DNA from: Icerya purchasi
Lineage: Eukaryota; Arthropoda; Insecta; Hemiptera; Monophlebidae
Direction of reading: 5' to 3'
Assembly: GCA_039619475.1 (NCBI GenBank)
Contig: CM077116.1
Coordinates: 18,101,443-18,165,442 of the forward strand
DNA length: 64,000 nucleotides
Each line of letters opens with the position of its first letter. The stretch's first letter is position 1. Below the pieces are notes generated by a model that saw nothing but the letters and a program-made list of their open reading frames with translations, made no database searches and was not told the DNA's origin. The position numbers were made by a program, and so were the translations under genes. Of this stretch, positions 9,421 to 19,749 are shown piece by piece.

Positions 9421-10425
9421 TTAATTTGCGCGAATTGTACGTTGGCAGTCGATACAGTCTTTTACTTTCATACAATTTCGAGTACTATGCAGAAATATAT
9501 CGTCATCGAAATAATATTCTTCATCATTCTCATGTTCAAAACATGGTAGAAGTGATTTTATCGTATCATCCTGTTTTAGTCTATCTGGTAAAAATGTATA
9601 AATGTCTCCAACACAACTTGGAAATAACGTAATTATCATTTCTTTGGTGGTTGTAATGAACAACTGACTTAAATCATTTATATTGAGATTATTCATAAGC
9701 TTCAGCGGACGGATGACATGATCGTACCATGCCTTCATCACCATAACGTTTTTCACCGCACAATGAAAACTATCATTCTCATTATGGTGTTTACAAGTTA
9801 TCAAATTGCTTATACCAAAATACTCTTCATGTAGATTCTCAATACTAGATAATCGAAAGACTTGATCCATATTAACGATTTCGTAGTCTAAATCACGCAA
9901 CAATTCAGACTTTTCGTTAAGTTCCATTAGTGTAAGTTTAGCATATACTGTTAAAACATATACGCGAGCCCTCGGTTTTTGGGACAATATCGTGAATATA
10001 TCGCGCGCGATGAATATTTCTTCACGACAGGGAAATAATGAAGGGTTCTTCAAGTAATAACTCACTGAAGAACATTGTAAATGTGGCATTTTTGATGCAT
10101 GCCATGCTCTGCTTGGCTTATACAGCGTATGCAAACACTTCCCTCCAGACATATCAATCATTGCTAGTTCAGTTACTCGAAACCCATAATCACAATCTAT
10201 ATGGACGCTGATATCTACAAAATATTCCGCTATATCCACTTGTTCTGATAATAATACAGGACCAACGATTTTACGTACAAGGGATGTTGATTGTTCTGAT
10301 GTATAACCATCATCATTTTGCGGTGTTGGAGGTGAAGAAGACGTATGCGAGTCGCTATCACTCGAAAAGGAATTCTGAATAAATTCGTCGGCTTTAATAT
10401 CAATCGATTCGGTATTGTTATACAT
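9421..10425 (-). CDS. paralogue with shared leader and an RNase H-fold (DEDDh/MAEL-like) exonuclease-type body
   Basis: Intronless 334-codon frame. Residues 1-25 (MYNNTESIDIKADEFIQNSF) match the leader of the 282-codon gene and 26-50 is Ser/Asp-rich linker. About 65-240 resembles an RNase H-fold exonuclease layout: YFVDIS..., then RVTELAMIDMSGG, a long middle helix-strand region, VYVLTVYAKLTLM and YEIVNMDQVF, then CKHHNENDSFHCAVKNVMVM. The first acidic pair (D-x-E expected) reads D-I-S and the last H-x-A...D reads H-C-A..N, so DEDD catalysis is probably lost; the C-H-C cluster recalls the metal-site variant of Maelstrom-like domains. The C-terminal 80 residues are acidic and end in a Cys-rich tail. 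The domain call is inference from motif order; only the leader relationship is seen directly. Confidence 0.6.
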   Translation of the reverse strand: MYNNTESIDIKADEFIQNSFSSDSDSHTSSSPPTPQNDDGYTSEQSTSLVRKIVGPVLLSEQVDIAEYFVDISVHIDCDYGFRVTELAMIDMSGGKCLHTLYKPSRAWHASKMPHLQCSSVSYYLKNPSLFPCREEIFIARDIFTILSQKPRARVYVLTVYAKLTLMELNEKSELLRDLDYEIVNMDQVFRLSSIENLHEEYFGISNLITCKHHNENDSFHCAVKNVMVMKAWYDHVIRPLKLMNNLNINDLSQLFITTTKEMIITLFPSCVGDIYTFLPDRLKQDDTIKSLLPCFEHENDEEYYFDDDIFLHSTRNCMKVKDCIDCQRTIRAN

Positions 10426-10870
10426 GTTTGATTACTGTTTTTTTAACTTCTTACTAAAAAAGAAACGTAGAAAATTATTACTTTTACCGTTACAGTAAAT
10501 TTTTAATAATGCGTGAAGAACACAGATTCTACAAAATGAACACGTTTAACATAAAACTAATACTGCCTGCACGATCAGATCCGTTCAACAATCTACCTCA
10601 ATGCATGCCTTTGAAAAGCCACATTCCTTTGGTTATAGAGGTGTTTGAAAGACGTTGTCAATGAGAGATGAAGATATGTGTGTTTGAGTGTAGGTGTGTA
10701 CATGTAAACCGTTTTCTACAAAAGATATGAAGAGGAAGATCCTGTTTCAGCAGACTCAATAACATTGTCGCACGATCTAATACATCGGTATGGTAACATG
10801 CATGTAAGGTTATGAACGGAGCATTTTTCGCTACGATAGTGAGCATACATATGGGAGAAAAAATATAATA
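10426..10870 (-). promoter_or_regulatory. diverged copy of the upstream module, in front of the 334-codon gene
   Basis: Aligns with 8184-8760. The blocks near 10540-10635 and 10690-10860 keep long identical runs, while about 100-150 bp of the 282-gene leader is missing. The AG acceptor-like site (10454-10455) after a TTTCTTTTTT tract is kept at nearly the same distance from the ATG. Conservation of this noncoding DNA while the protein bodies differ is the notable point. Confidence 0.5.
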
Positions 10871-12304
10871 CGAAAGATTTCGAAAAAAAAAAAATGTTAC
10901 AGTTAGAAAAAAACAACAAAAAAAAAATGAAATATTCTTAAACTAATAGAATCGAAAAAATTATTATGAATGATATGAGATCTAACGGTAGCAGATGAGT
11001 GTGTGCGAATGGATGGTGCGCTTTTGTGGTGGTTGTGACGATCAAGGAGTATGTGGAAAAAATATAAAAAGTATGTACAATCAGTAAATTGATTGCAAAA
11101 AGGTAGAAAGGTTTAAAGATTACATTTGCTTATTTATTAGTAGAAAAGGTGCATGGACGCCTTAAATTAACCTTCTGCAAAATGAATGAAATAACGGTAC
11201 ATAATTCAAGCTGGTTTTCATCGGGAGAGATTGTCCATTTTCACCATGCTTTCTAGAAAAGGTGTATACATGTCGTGAATTTGTATGTTGTAAAAGGTCG
11301 TAAATAACGGTACATGACGGGCGCTTCAATAATGATACAAACGACTGGTGAGGCGTGCGGAGACATCTTAGACTGTGGAGCAGCGATTGAATTTCTTGGA
11401 AATGTCGAGATCAGTGTTCGATGACGTTGATGTCGATTTTTTTATGTGCATGTGTGTATTTGAACGAGTCTAAAAAAATATTCCTCTAGCGAATAACGGT
11501 AAATAGCGGGGGAGTATTGAGCGGTCAAAGGTTGATAGAAAGACGAGACGAATACATGAAGAGGTTGACTATACCTGGAAAAGGACGATTAATGTTTGTA
11601 GCAACAATATCGTCAATGAAAATAATAGTTCCTTCGTTTAATAATTATACTGAGATGTGTATAATATTAAACTTAGTTACGATGTTGATAAAAATTATTT
11701 AGTGCCCTGAGATTTTCTCTATCAAAATGTTAAAAGATGTAAAGTATGTAAGACGGGGTGAATGTGTCGGAAAAATAATACCAGTAAAAATAATTAAAGA
11801 TCGATAATTAAAAATTAAATATAATGACTGTGTGTGGTATATGTGTAGGTCTGCTGAGATATGCTCCCGCGGTTAATACAGAAAAAAAAAATGTTCACGA
11901 TTAATAAGGAACCTATCTGTGAGTGTGACAATATGACGTGTATGTAGGTCTGGGAGGAGTTGAAAAATAAATAAAACATATTATAATTGCTAGGGAAACG
12001 TGTATGCATGGAAATGGATGTCGTGCAAATAAAAAAAAAAAAAATGTACGAACGGAAAAAAATTTCAAAAGACTTTTTGGAAAAATAATCTAACAATAAT
12101 ATACAATAATTGATAGCAAAATGGGTGTTGGAGGCAACGTCTACACTTCTGCGAGAGTTGATTGTTTGACTGGGTCTAGAACATATATTATGAAAGAATT
12201 GTAATTTGTGTATGATGAATAGGGGATGGAGAGGGAAATTATGAAACCGTGTTAAATAAAATTATACTCGATTTCATTTTTGAATACATATGTCTGGAAA
12301 AAAA
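10871..12304. other. AT-rich repeat-derived spacer
   Basis: Mainly degenerate repeat sequence. Positions 10960-11035 are a decayed copy of part of the unit at 12.3 kb (ATTATGAATGATATGAGATC, then a segment like the G+C-rich motif of 13.1 kb with CG replaced by TG). The phrase ATAACGGTA recurs at 11190-11510. No gene is supported. Confidence 0.5.
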
Positions 12305-12850
12305 TTATGAACGTTCGGGAGAAACGATCGGGAGCGAAAAAAAAATATAGTTAGAATAATTCCATAATACTTGGAGTTGAAAAAAGTTATTATGAACGGT
12401 ATGGGAACTAACAACGGCAGATGTGTGCGCATTCATCGCGTTGAAGACATTGTAGGATTTATTTTTAGAACCGGAGAAAAATAAAAATATTATGAACGGT
12501 CGAAAGAAATGATCAGAAACGAAAAAAATATACTTCGGCTATTTCTATAATATTTAGGCTCGAAAAATTATTAAGAACGATATGGAAACTAACTGCAGAA
12601 GATGTGTGCGCATTCATCGCGTTGAAGACATTGTAGGATTTATTTTTAGAACCGGAGGAAAATAAAAATATTATGAACGGTCAGTAGAAATGATCGGAAG
12701 TGAAGAAAATATATAATTGAAATAATTCCATAATACTTGGAGTTGAATAAAAGTTATTATGAACGGTATGGGAACTAACGACAGCAGATGGGTGTGCGGG
12801 AATGGACGGTGTGCATTCATAGCGGTCACATAAAAAAATAATTACCTCTC
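12305..12850 (+). repeat. tandem array of a ~183-bp unit, three copies
   Basis: The phrase TTATGAACG(G/T)TC recurs at 12305, 12490 and 12671, giving spacings of 185 and 181 bp. Each unit contains AAATATA(CTTCGGC), TTCCATAATACTTGGAGTTG or TTTCTATAATATTTAGGCTC, and AACTAAC..CAGATG. The first two also share a GTGTGCGCATTCATCGCGTT segment. Single unit fragments occur at 8751-8820 (right edge of the palindrome), 10960-11035 and 13255-13310. Likely a local satellite or decayed non-autonomous element. Confidence 0.8.
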
Positions 12851-14001
12851 AATATGAAATGACGGAGGCGTCGGGAGCGTCGATCGGGGGTTTAATGGTC
12901 GTAGTAAAAGTAAATAGAATGCGATATATTCGATATTAAAACAGCGGAATCGATCGGAAAAGAGGGCGGAAGGGGTAAAAGTGACTAAGGATAGTATTAA
13001 ACTATAGAAATACTTGATTTGTTAATTTGTAAATGTTTTGGATAACCGGTTAGGTTTAGACAACAGAGAAGGGATTGGGTTATTATGTGAAAAAAATAAT
13101 AATTACAAAAAAAAATTGGAGCAGCGTAAACGGACGAGATGTGCGGGGGATCGGCGTGTGCGCTTTCGCGGCGGAGAACGTTATGTTAGATATATGCGCG
13201 GGATCGGGACGAGCGCTTTAGCATATGGCAGTAAGATCGGGAAATCAGGAAAATAAAAAATATACTTCGGCTAATTTTATATTATGTATACTTAGGCTTT
13301 GAAATATTAAAGAAATAATCGCGGTATCGGGAACGGAGCGCATGTGTGCGCGGGATATCGCGGTGGACATCGGAATATGCGTGGGATCGGCGCGTGCGCT
13401 TTCGCGACGGCGACCGGAGCGTGCGCGGGAACGAAATATATGTGTGAGAGGTGTAACGGAGGTGTTGGGTTAGATTTACGCTTTAAATAATATATTGGGG
13501 TTAAATTTTGGAATTTTCTTACTTAGGCCTCGGAATTTTGAAAAAAAAAAAAATTGCGGTAACGTAGCGGGCGGGCGGGGCGATCGGAGACTTGGGTTAC
13601 TTTCGGACATTAATTAATATACTTATGTTCATTAATAATCGGTTCGGTTTATTGGAAACGAGCGGGGCGCGTACAGAGGAATTTCGGAGAAATTTGGGGA
13701 ACTTGGGGTAACTTTCAGCACCTGGACACTAATTGGGGTTACTTGCGCCCCCGAATAACACTTTGGACAGTTTATTGACCTCTGGACACTGTTTGGACGT
13801 TCGGTTTATCGGAAACGAGCGGGAACCGTCCGGGGGAAACTCGGAGGAATCGGAGGAAACTTGGGTGAATTTTGACCACCTGGACATGAATTGGGGTGAA
13901 TTTAGTGTTCGGATTACCGGTCTGGGGTGAATTTTCGCCTCCGGGACAGGAATTGGGGTTCGGATTAGCGGACCTCCCAGTCCCCGGGTTTAATGACTAC
14001 T
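12851..14001. repeat. G+C-rich, CpG-rich degenerate repeat block
   Basis: Composition changes sharply: GGATCGGCG(T/C)GTGCGCTTTC with CGCGGCG-type tails recurs near 13150 and 13390, and CTGGACA..AATTGGGGT recurs several times between 13720 and 13960. These look like less decayed relatives of the AT-rich repeat units at 10.97 and 12.8 kb. Frames in this block (72 and 65 codons) read through repeats and are not credible genes. Confidence 0.6.
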
Positions 14002-14258
14002 TATTATGTCCAAAAAATATAATACGATTTTTCAAAATAATTTATTGCTACGACTGCCGAGAGAAACTCTTGTATGGCCTTTTAAATTCGCCGCAGATAG
14101 GGCCTCTTGTAAACGTTAATCTATCACCGACTTGTGTTCGGCCGAACTGTTTAGGTGTAGCAATTACTTTCCCTAAGAATCGTCGAATAATCAGTGCCGA
14201 ATACAGCGACGACAGATGGCTTTACAATACCAATCGCGTCGTTTTCCGAATGAAATGA
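14002..14258 (+). CDS. unrecognised open segment, possible gene fragment or terminal exon
   Basis: The 3' two thirds of a 120-codon frame (13896-14258) leaves the repeat block and gains coding-like composition: CREKLLYGLLNSPQIGPLVN, then TCVRPNCLGVAITFPKNRR and SAEYSDDRWLYNTNRVVF before a stop at 14256. About 80 residues with mixed charged, polar and Cys residues. I do not recognise a family. No start codon or acceptor can be fixed with confidence because the upstream part is repeat DNA. Could be a relic of the same element as the nearby leader-bearing genes, or chance. Confidence 0.2.
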
Positions 14259-14769
14259 TAATTTCAAATTAAAGTGAAAATACGTAAGTAAAACGAAATA
14301 TGTAAATGGTTCTAAAATGGAAATAATGTTTCATATTCTAAAATATCGTAAGCAAATCGCTTCAGAAGATTTGTAAATTTTAATGTTTATAATATTCTTA
14401 TTTTGTGGATACAGGTCGGATTGATATTATAATAAATCGTAGTGATCATCAATGGAGTTTGAGTGAGAAGTAGGCGTTCAAATGAAATAAATCGTAAAAT
14501 AGGTTTTTGCGTTCGTGTAAATGAAATTTAATTGCACGAGTAAAAACCGAAAGTTAACAAAACCTAAAAAAAGTAAAATAGAAAATGTACTTGTTTCCTG
14601 TTTCGAGCGAAACGGCGCTTCCATCGCTTCTACCGATCGCACGTTCCTCGTAATAGTTTAATTCTGAATTTGAACATTCGATTAATCGATTCTTTTTAAA
14701 CATTTAAATTACACGAATAGGTAAATATTTTAATAAAAATTTTTTTATCAGTTGAAAACATTGTAGATG
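14259..14769. other. AT-rich intergenic DNA
   Basis: No gene, RNA or repeat is recognised in this stretch. Confidence 0.5.
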
Positions 14770-15101
14770 TTACAGTAGGTCTACTAGATCTAACGTCCGT
14801 TGATATGTGTAATCGTTTGGTTTTCTGTTCCTGTTGGCTGGTATCGTCGCTGCAGATTCATCGTTTGCGTTGTCATTTTCTGTCGTCGTCACAGGACAGC
14901 TGAAAATTAATAATTCTTTCATTATCCATATTTATTTATTGTATATCTTTACAAAATCTATTCTTTTTATTTTCAATTCGTCAATTATTTGACGCGGTCC
15001 TTCGGAATCGAAACACTCATCAGCTTGGTCATTCAGACTGAATTTCCGTTGCAGCAGCAGCCCGCCAGTTCTGGATCGAGCCTCGAATAACCGAAGGGAC
15101 G
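14770..15101 (-). CDS. candidate terminal exons of an unrecognised minus-strand gene
   Basis: On the minus strand an open segment of 49 codons (15101-14953) reads like protein (LFEARSRTGGLLLQRKFS, NDQADECFDSEGPRQIIDEL). It ends at a plausible donor (TTT|GTAAAG); 53 bp further is an acceptor (AATTTTCAG at 14902-14900) followed by a second open segment to a stop at 14770 (ENDNANDESAATIPANRNRK). A 53-bp intron is normal for insects. However, the donor is phase 0 while the longer downstream frame needs another phase, so joining gives only a short tail; one of the sites may be wrong. The upstream acceptor (TTGTTAAG) is weak. Family unknown. Confidence 0.25.
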
Positions 15102-17159
15102 CTTAACAATATGACATTTACATAGATGCTTATTAGGGGTTAATTGTTAAAATATATCGACTAGTGAATCTCTTCTATAATAGATCAACAATTAAGATTC
15201 GCAAAAATTAGCGTTAAAACATGGCGAATATTTGCAAAGATAATTGTTTCAATTAATGAAATTAAACAGGAAGAAAAACTCCCCGCGCGAAAACTAATAA
15301 ACCGAGAAAACGTAATAAATTTTGAATACCGAGAAAAGACTTGTGCACTGGTGGAACAGTGTATTTCTGTAATCAACGCTATTTTAAATCATCTTATCTG
15401 CATTAAAATAACTTTCTTTCCCCTACATCTCTCACGTGTTATCCGTGAATTTTGACATTTACATGCACATGAGCAACTAAGAAATGAGCACCCGGTAGCC
15501 GTGATTTTTGAAGACCCTTAGTAGTGACGTTTGGAGACGTTTAACTGCGGTTAACGTAAATAACAAGCGACGATCTGGATTAGGATCAAAACAAATCGTA
15601 CTGATAGAGTAATTAAACGCCTCTAATCGAACAAATTCAAATGGAAGGAGAATCTATTAAAAATTTCGAACGTCGTTTTACAGTTCGGTCACGACTGATT
15701 GAATAACTCAGTGGACCCAGCTGAACGACTCGGCCGCCAAATGAATGACTTACTGAACGAGTGAACGATCATTTATTTTCCTTTAACATATTCAGTGATT
15801 TACCCCTGATTTTCTCTTGATCGCATCTCTAGTTCATATAGCGCTGAATTTTATCACAGTAACGAGAAAACAGTGTTAATCCTCCGTCTGATCTCGTGTT
15901 CAGTTTCCTAATTAGCCTTGATTATTTTCAACTATTATTTACGCTTTCTTAATATATGAATAATGAGCTTTCAGTGAAATAAGCTACCGGTTAAAATGTC
16001 GGTTTAAAAATGCATCAGTTCGTTCATCTTACCCTTACCGTCGTGTTGAAAAAAGAAAAAGTAACAAGAAAAAAGTCTAGAAATAATCGTTACTGAAGTT
16101 CAACGAAAAATAATGCATAAATTAACTGTTATAATCTAAATGTAAATAAAACAAACAGACCGAAAATTAGCATATTTTCCTTCTCCTTCAGGAACTTTGT
16201 TCTCGTTTCAAAATTTACATATAATTGTTCCGTTGTTTTTGTATTAAAACCCACCGAAACGATAATCCTGAAATAACTTGCCGGCTTAATTATACTCTTT
16301 ACAGCAACAGCTGCATTATTATTCGCGTGAAAAATATCGCGCCAACTGTACTACTTGCGAAATATGTGATCTCTCTATTTATTACGATGTTCAAAATGAA
16401 CGGAAGAAAAAGACAGCGAAGAAAAAACCCGCTAATAAATCGATTTTATGCACCGGTTCTCGCTAATTAGCAGTTATTAATAAGGTCCATGGACGTAGGC
16501 AGACTTCAAGTGGCCGCCAGTTTAAATTTCGGCTCCCTGGCGCTCCCGGACGACCAGTATAGAGGAAGAAAGGCGCATGATTTGAAGAATTGGAGAGGGT
16601 TCTTAAGCGAAATTAACTTTTAAATTTATTAACGCGAAAGGGGGAAAAAAAAATGACTATTCGAGTTAAAACTCGATAAAATGGAAGAGTTGCTTAAATT
16701 TTTTCTCTCCCTCGCGAACATGTTTTCCGAAGGAAGTTTTAAATGTAAATTGTGCGCTGTAATGGTAACTCGGCAAGAATAATGACAAAGATGTCTCCTT
16801 GCCCGATCAAAATGTGGAGTTATTACGAGGTAGCTGGAAGACACTATTGGCTTTAGCGCTACCAGAAGAGCCCGCCAAATTAGGACTCTAAATCGTGCTG
16901 AACATTTGCGGATTTGGTCAGATTCAGCAAAATTGCCAAGTTCATGGACTTGTTATCAACAAATAAGTAACGCCATATTTTTGATAGGTCGGGTAGCTGT
17001 CGGACCGGATCGGATGCCCGTTCAAATCAAAAATCACGTATGGACGATGATTTTATTCATAATTGTCTCTTGCGGGTGTGAGTTATATTTATTGCGGTGA
17101 ACTTTCAAACGATTAAATAAGCGCCGAGAGGTAAACTGACCGATTTTAAGGAACACCCA
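15102..17159. other. intergenic or intronic DNA
   Basis: No recognised gene. A 43-codon frame at 16492-16623 (starts MDVGRLQVAASLNFGSLALP) has coding-like codons in its first half, but has no context and is treated as chance. Confidence 0.5.
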
Positions 17160-18454
17160 CGAGGGCGGTTCAAATATAAACCGGAATTTCGTCATAAAAA
17201 TTTTTATTTTATACTTACAGTGCTCATATTTTTTACAATTTTTCGAGATAACCCCCCTCGCACGCTACGCACTTTTTCCACCTCTCCGGCAATTTTTTTA
17301 TTCCTTTTTCGTAAAAATCTCGCGGCTTGTCACATAGCCATTTGCGCACGAACGATTCCACCTCATCGTTGCTGTCGAAACGTTGTCCACCAAGTGCTTC
17401 TTTCAACGGGCCAAACAAATAATAATCACAAGGCGACAAATCTGGACTGTAAGGAGGATGTTCAAGTGTTTCGCAGCCCAATTCGGCCAATGTCTCCATC
17501 GTGAGCCGAGCGGTATGTGGCCTGGCGTTGTCTTGAAGCAGTATCGCACTACGGATCGGAATTTCGCGCCTTTTTGTTCGATAGGCCGGTTTGACTGTGT
17601 TTTTTAGGAGGTTACTGTAATACTGCGCCGTCACAGTATGTTGTTCAGTTAGGAAATCGACTGCGATCACTCCCTTCATGTCCCAAAACACGGTACACAA
17701 CACCTTCCCAGCTGACTGTGTAACCTTCGCTTTGACTGGCGCTCCCTCTTTTTTCTTCTGCCACTCCATAGACGAGCGTTTACTCCTCGGGCGTATAGTA
17801 GTGTACCCAAGTTTCGTCCGTGGTGAATATTCGCCGCAATAAATTCTCTCCTTCCTCTTCATACCGCTGCAGGAGACCCGTACAAACTTCGCAACGAGCG
17901 AATTTCTGTTCAAAATTCAGAAGTCTTGGCACCCATCTGGCTGCAATTTTGCGATAACCTAGCCGATCATGAATTATTGTCTCAATACTACCTATGCTGA
18001 TGCCCAATTCGTCGGTCATATCGCGTACACGGACGCGTCGGTCAGCCAAAATGAGTTGTTCGATGGCTTTGACGTGTTCATCTGTAATGCTGGTTTTTGG
18101 GCGCCGCGCATGTGCTATGTTTGACACCACTTCACGTGCTTTTCGAAACGCGGAACACCACTCGTACACTTGAGTTTTGGAGAGACACTCATCCCTGAAC
18201 TGTTCGCGTAATTTTCAGTAAATTTCCACGGATTTTACGTCGTCTTTGACTAAAAAACGAATAATGATGCGTTGCGCAACAGACACTGGTACTTCTTTTT
18301 CACTCATGGCTCTAACTACACTAAAAAGTGAGCTTACGCGGTTCTAATTGCTCTACATAACAAACCGGTCTAACTGCCAGTGCAACCACTTTTTCCACAA
18401 TAAATTTTTCGCGCGTTTATTTAAAAATTCCGGTTTATATTTGAACCACCCTCG
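17160..18454 (-). mobile_element. mariner transposon, near full length (about 1.3 kb)
   Basis: Terminal inverted repeats: CGAGGGCGGTTCAAATATAA at 17160 and its near-perfect complement ending ...TTGAACCACCCTCG at 18454, each about 30 bp and ending in CCGGAATTT-type sequence. The right flank is TA; the left is CA, probably a mutated TA target duplication. Length is typical of mariner. The transposase within is inactivated by a nonsense codon and a 1-bp insertion, so the copy is a non-autonomous fossil that could still be mobilised in trans. Terminal repeats are unrelated to those of the mariner at the left edge of the window. Confidence 0.92.
17233..18307 (-). pseudogene. mariner transposase, broken by a nonsense codon and a frameshift
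   Basis: Starts at ATG 18307 (MSEKEVPVSVAQRIIIRFLV) and ends at 17233, about 357 codons, the usual length for mariner transposases. Two helix-turn-helix regions are followed by the DD34D catalytic core: TDETWVHYY, LLQDNARPHTA and YSPDLSPCDYYLF all keep their aspartates. Two lesions are seen: an in-frame TGA at 18217-18215, about 30 codons after the start, and an extra G near 17785, just after the first catalytic block, that shifts the frame (the reading continues as SKRSSMEWQKKK). No active protein is expected. Other residues are well preserved, so inactivation looks fairly recent. Confidence 0.92.
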
Positions 18455-18638
18455 TATATTCCATTCCTGTACATAAATATATATATATGTATGTATATTT
18501 TAAATATAGTGATATTTGCTGTTCGTTAAATAGTTAATAAAACAATGAAATTATAAACGCAATAATAACATACACGTTACGATTAAGTGTAAATGAATAT
18601 TATGGTAATGTTTTTGGACTCCAGCTGAGTAGTTCGAG

Positions 18639-19484
18639 ATTCGCAACAGATTAATTTGCTTCGGGTAAAAGATAAATTAATGGTTTCGTACGAAGGAACA
18701 GATCAGATAGCTCGCAAAAGAACACTTTTATAATCGGACATTATGAAGATCTTGTGGAATGAGAGAGAGAGAAGGGACGGTAAAGTATGGTTTGAATAGA
18801 CGAAAAGGCCCACTCACTCTTACATGTCAAACCTCGAATTGCATTCCACTAAAGAGTGAGCTGAAATTGGTAGCTTTTGGAACCATGGCAGAACAGGTTA
18901 CAACGTGAGGGGCTGCAAGCATCTTAGCCTAGTACAAATAAAGGATTTCCCAAATAATCTTTTTGTATATTAATAATTAATAATTTCTAGCAAACGGGTA
19001 TGAACTTGTATTTTTAGTTTTATTTAATTGGAAGTAAATTTTATTTTTTTGACTTTAGACTATATAAAACACCTGGTATTGACATAGGGCATTTAATTTA
19101 CCTTTGAAATGAGGATTTTTTAATTTTTTTAATGGTCACTGTTTCTCGCGATATTTTAATATGATTAAGATTCTGTTGAAAAGTTCGCTGACTACAGGCG
19201 CACAGAGACTGATCGGTTGGAGGGGATATGTGATTTAGAGAAAATGTCATTTACCGTAAGTTGACGGTTTTGCAGTCGTTATAAATTTCACTTCTCATAC
19301 GGATAAAGTGCACTCCGATTTCTGAAAATGCAGCATTTTATATATTACAGTTGTTACACATGTGGAGTAACTCCGATTGTGATCCTTTTGTCTTTCCCCT
19401 GTTATTTCTACGTAGGCAAGACAGCTTTGTAAAGGTCAGCCGATTCGTTTTTACGTTCTCTTTTACGTAAGGCTCTTCTATTTC
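18639..19484 (+). repeat. ~850-bp dispersed repeat, copy 1, with internal TATA box
   Basis: Aligns over its whole length with 44481-45262 in the same orientation. Long shared runs include ATTCGCAACAGATTAATTTG, AGCTCGCAAAAGAACACTTT, CTCGAATTGCATTCCACTAA and ACTGATCGGTTGGAGGGGAT. Both copies keep TATATAAAACACCT (19061 here). There is no coding frame. A conserved TATA box in a non-coding repeat of this size suggests a solo LTR or another promoter-bearing terminal repeat, but clean ends and target duplications were not found. Confidence 0.8.
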
Positions 19485-19749
19485 CTCCTTCGCGCCGTAC
19501 GAAATTCGTTTCATAATTCCTCGTTGCCGTATCTTCTTATTTCAACACCTCGGTGTCTAAATACTTTCTTCTATAACATTAAATTGATCAGGATCACCCC
19601 AATTGCTATCCGGATTATCTCTATGCGCGTTAACAATGTTTTAATCTTCTTCATACAGTAAATTAAATGTAATTGCATCTTTTACTTTGAAATAAACATT
19701 ATTTACATAGAAATAGTAAAAACGCCTCGAACAAACAACAAGTTCATAG

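Noticed and set aside
13038..13930. Short frames in the G+C-rich block (72 and 65 codons)
   Set aside because: They translate degenerate repeats (GGATCGGCG... and CTGGACA...GGGG units).
16492..16623. 43-codon small ORF with good codon composition in its first half
   Set aside because: No homologue recognised, no regulatory context, and the second half loses coding character.
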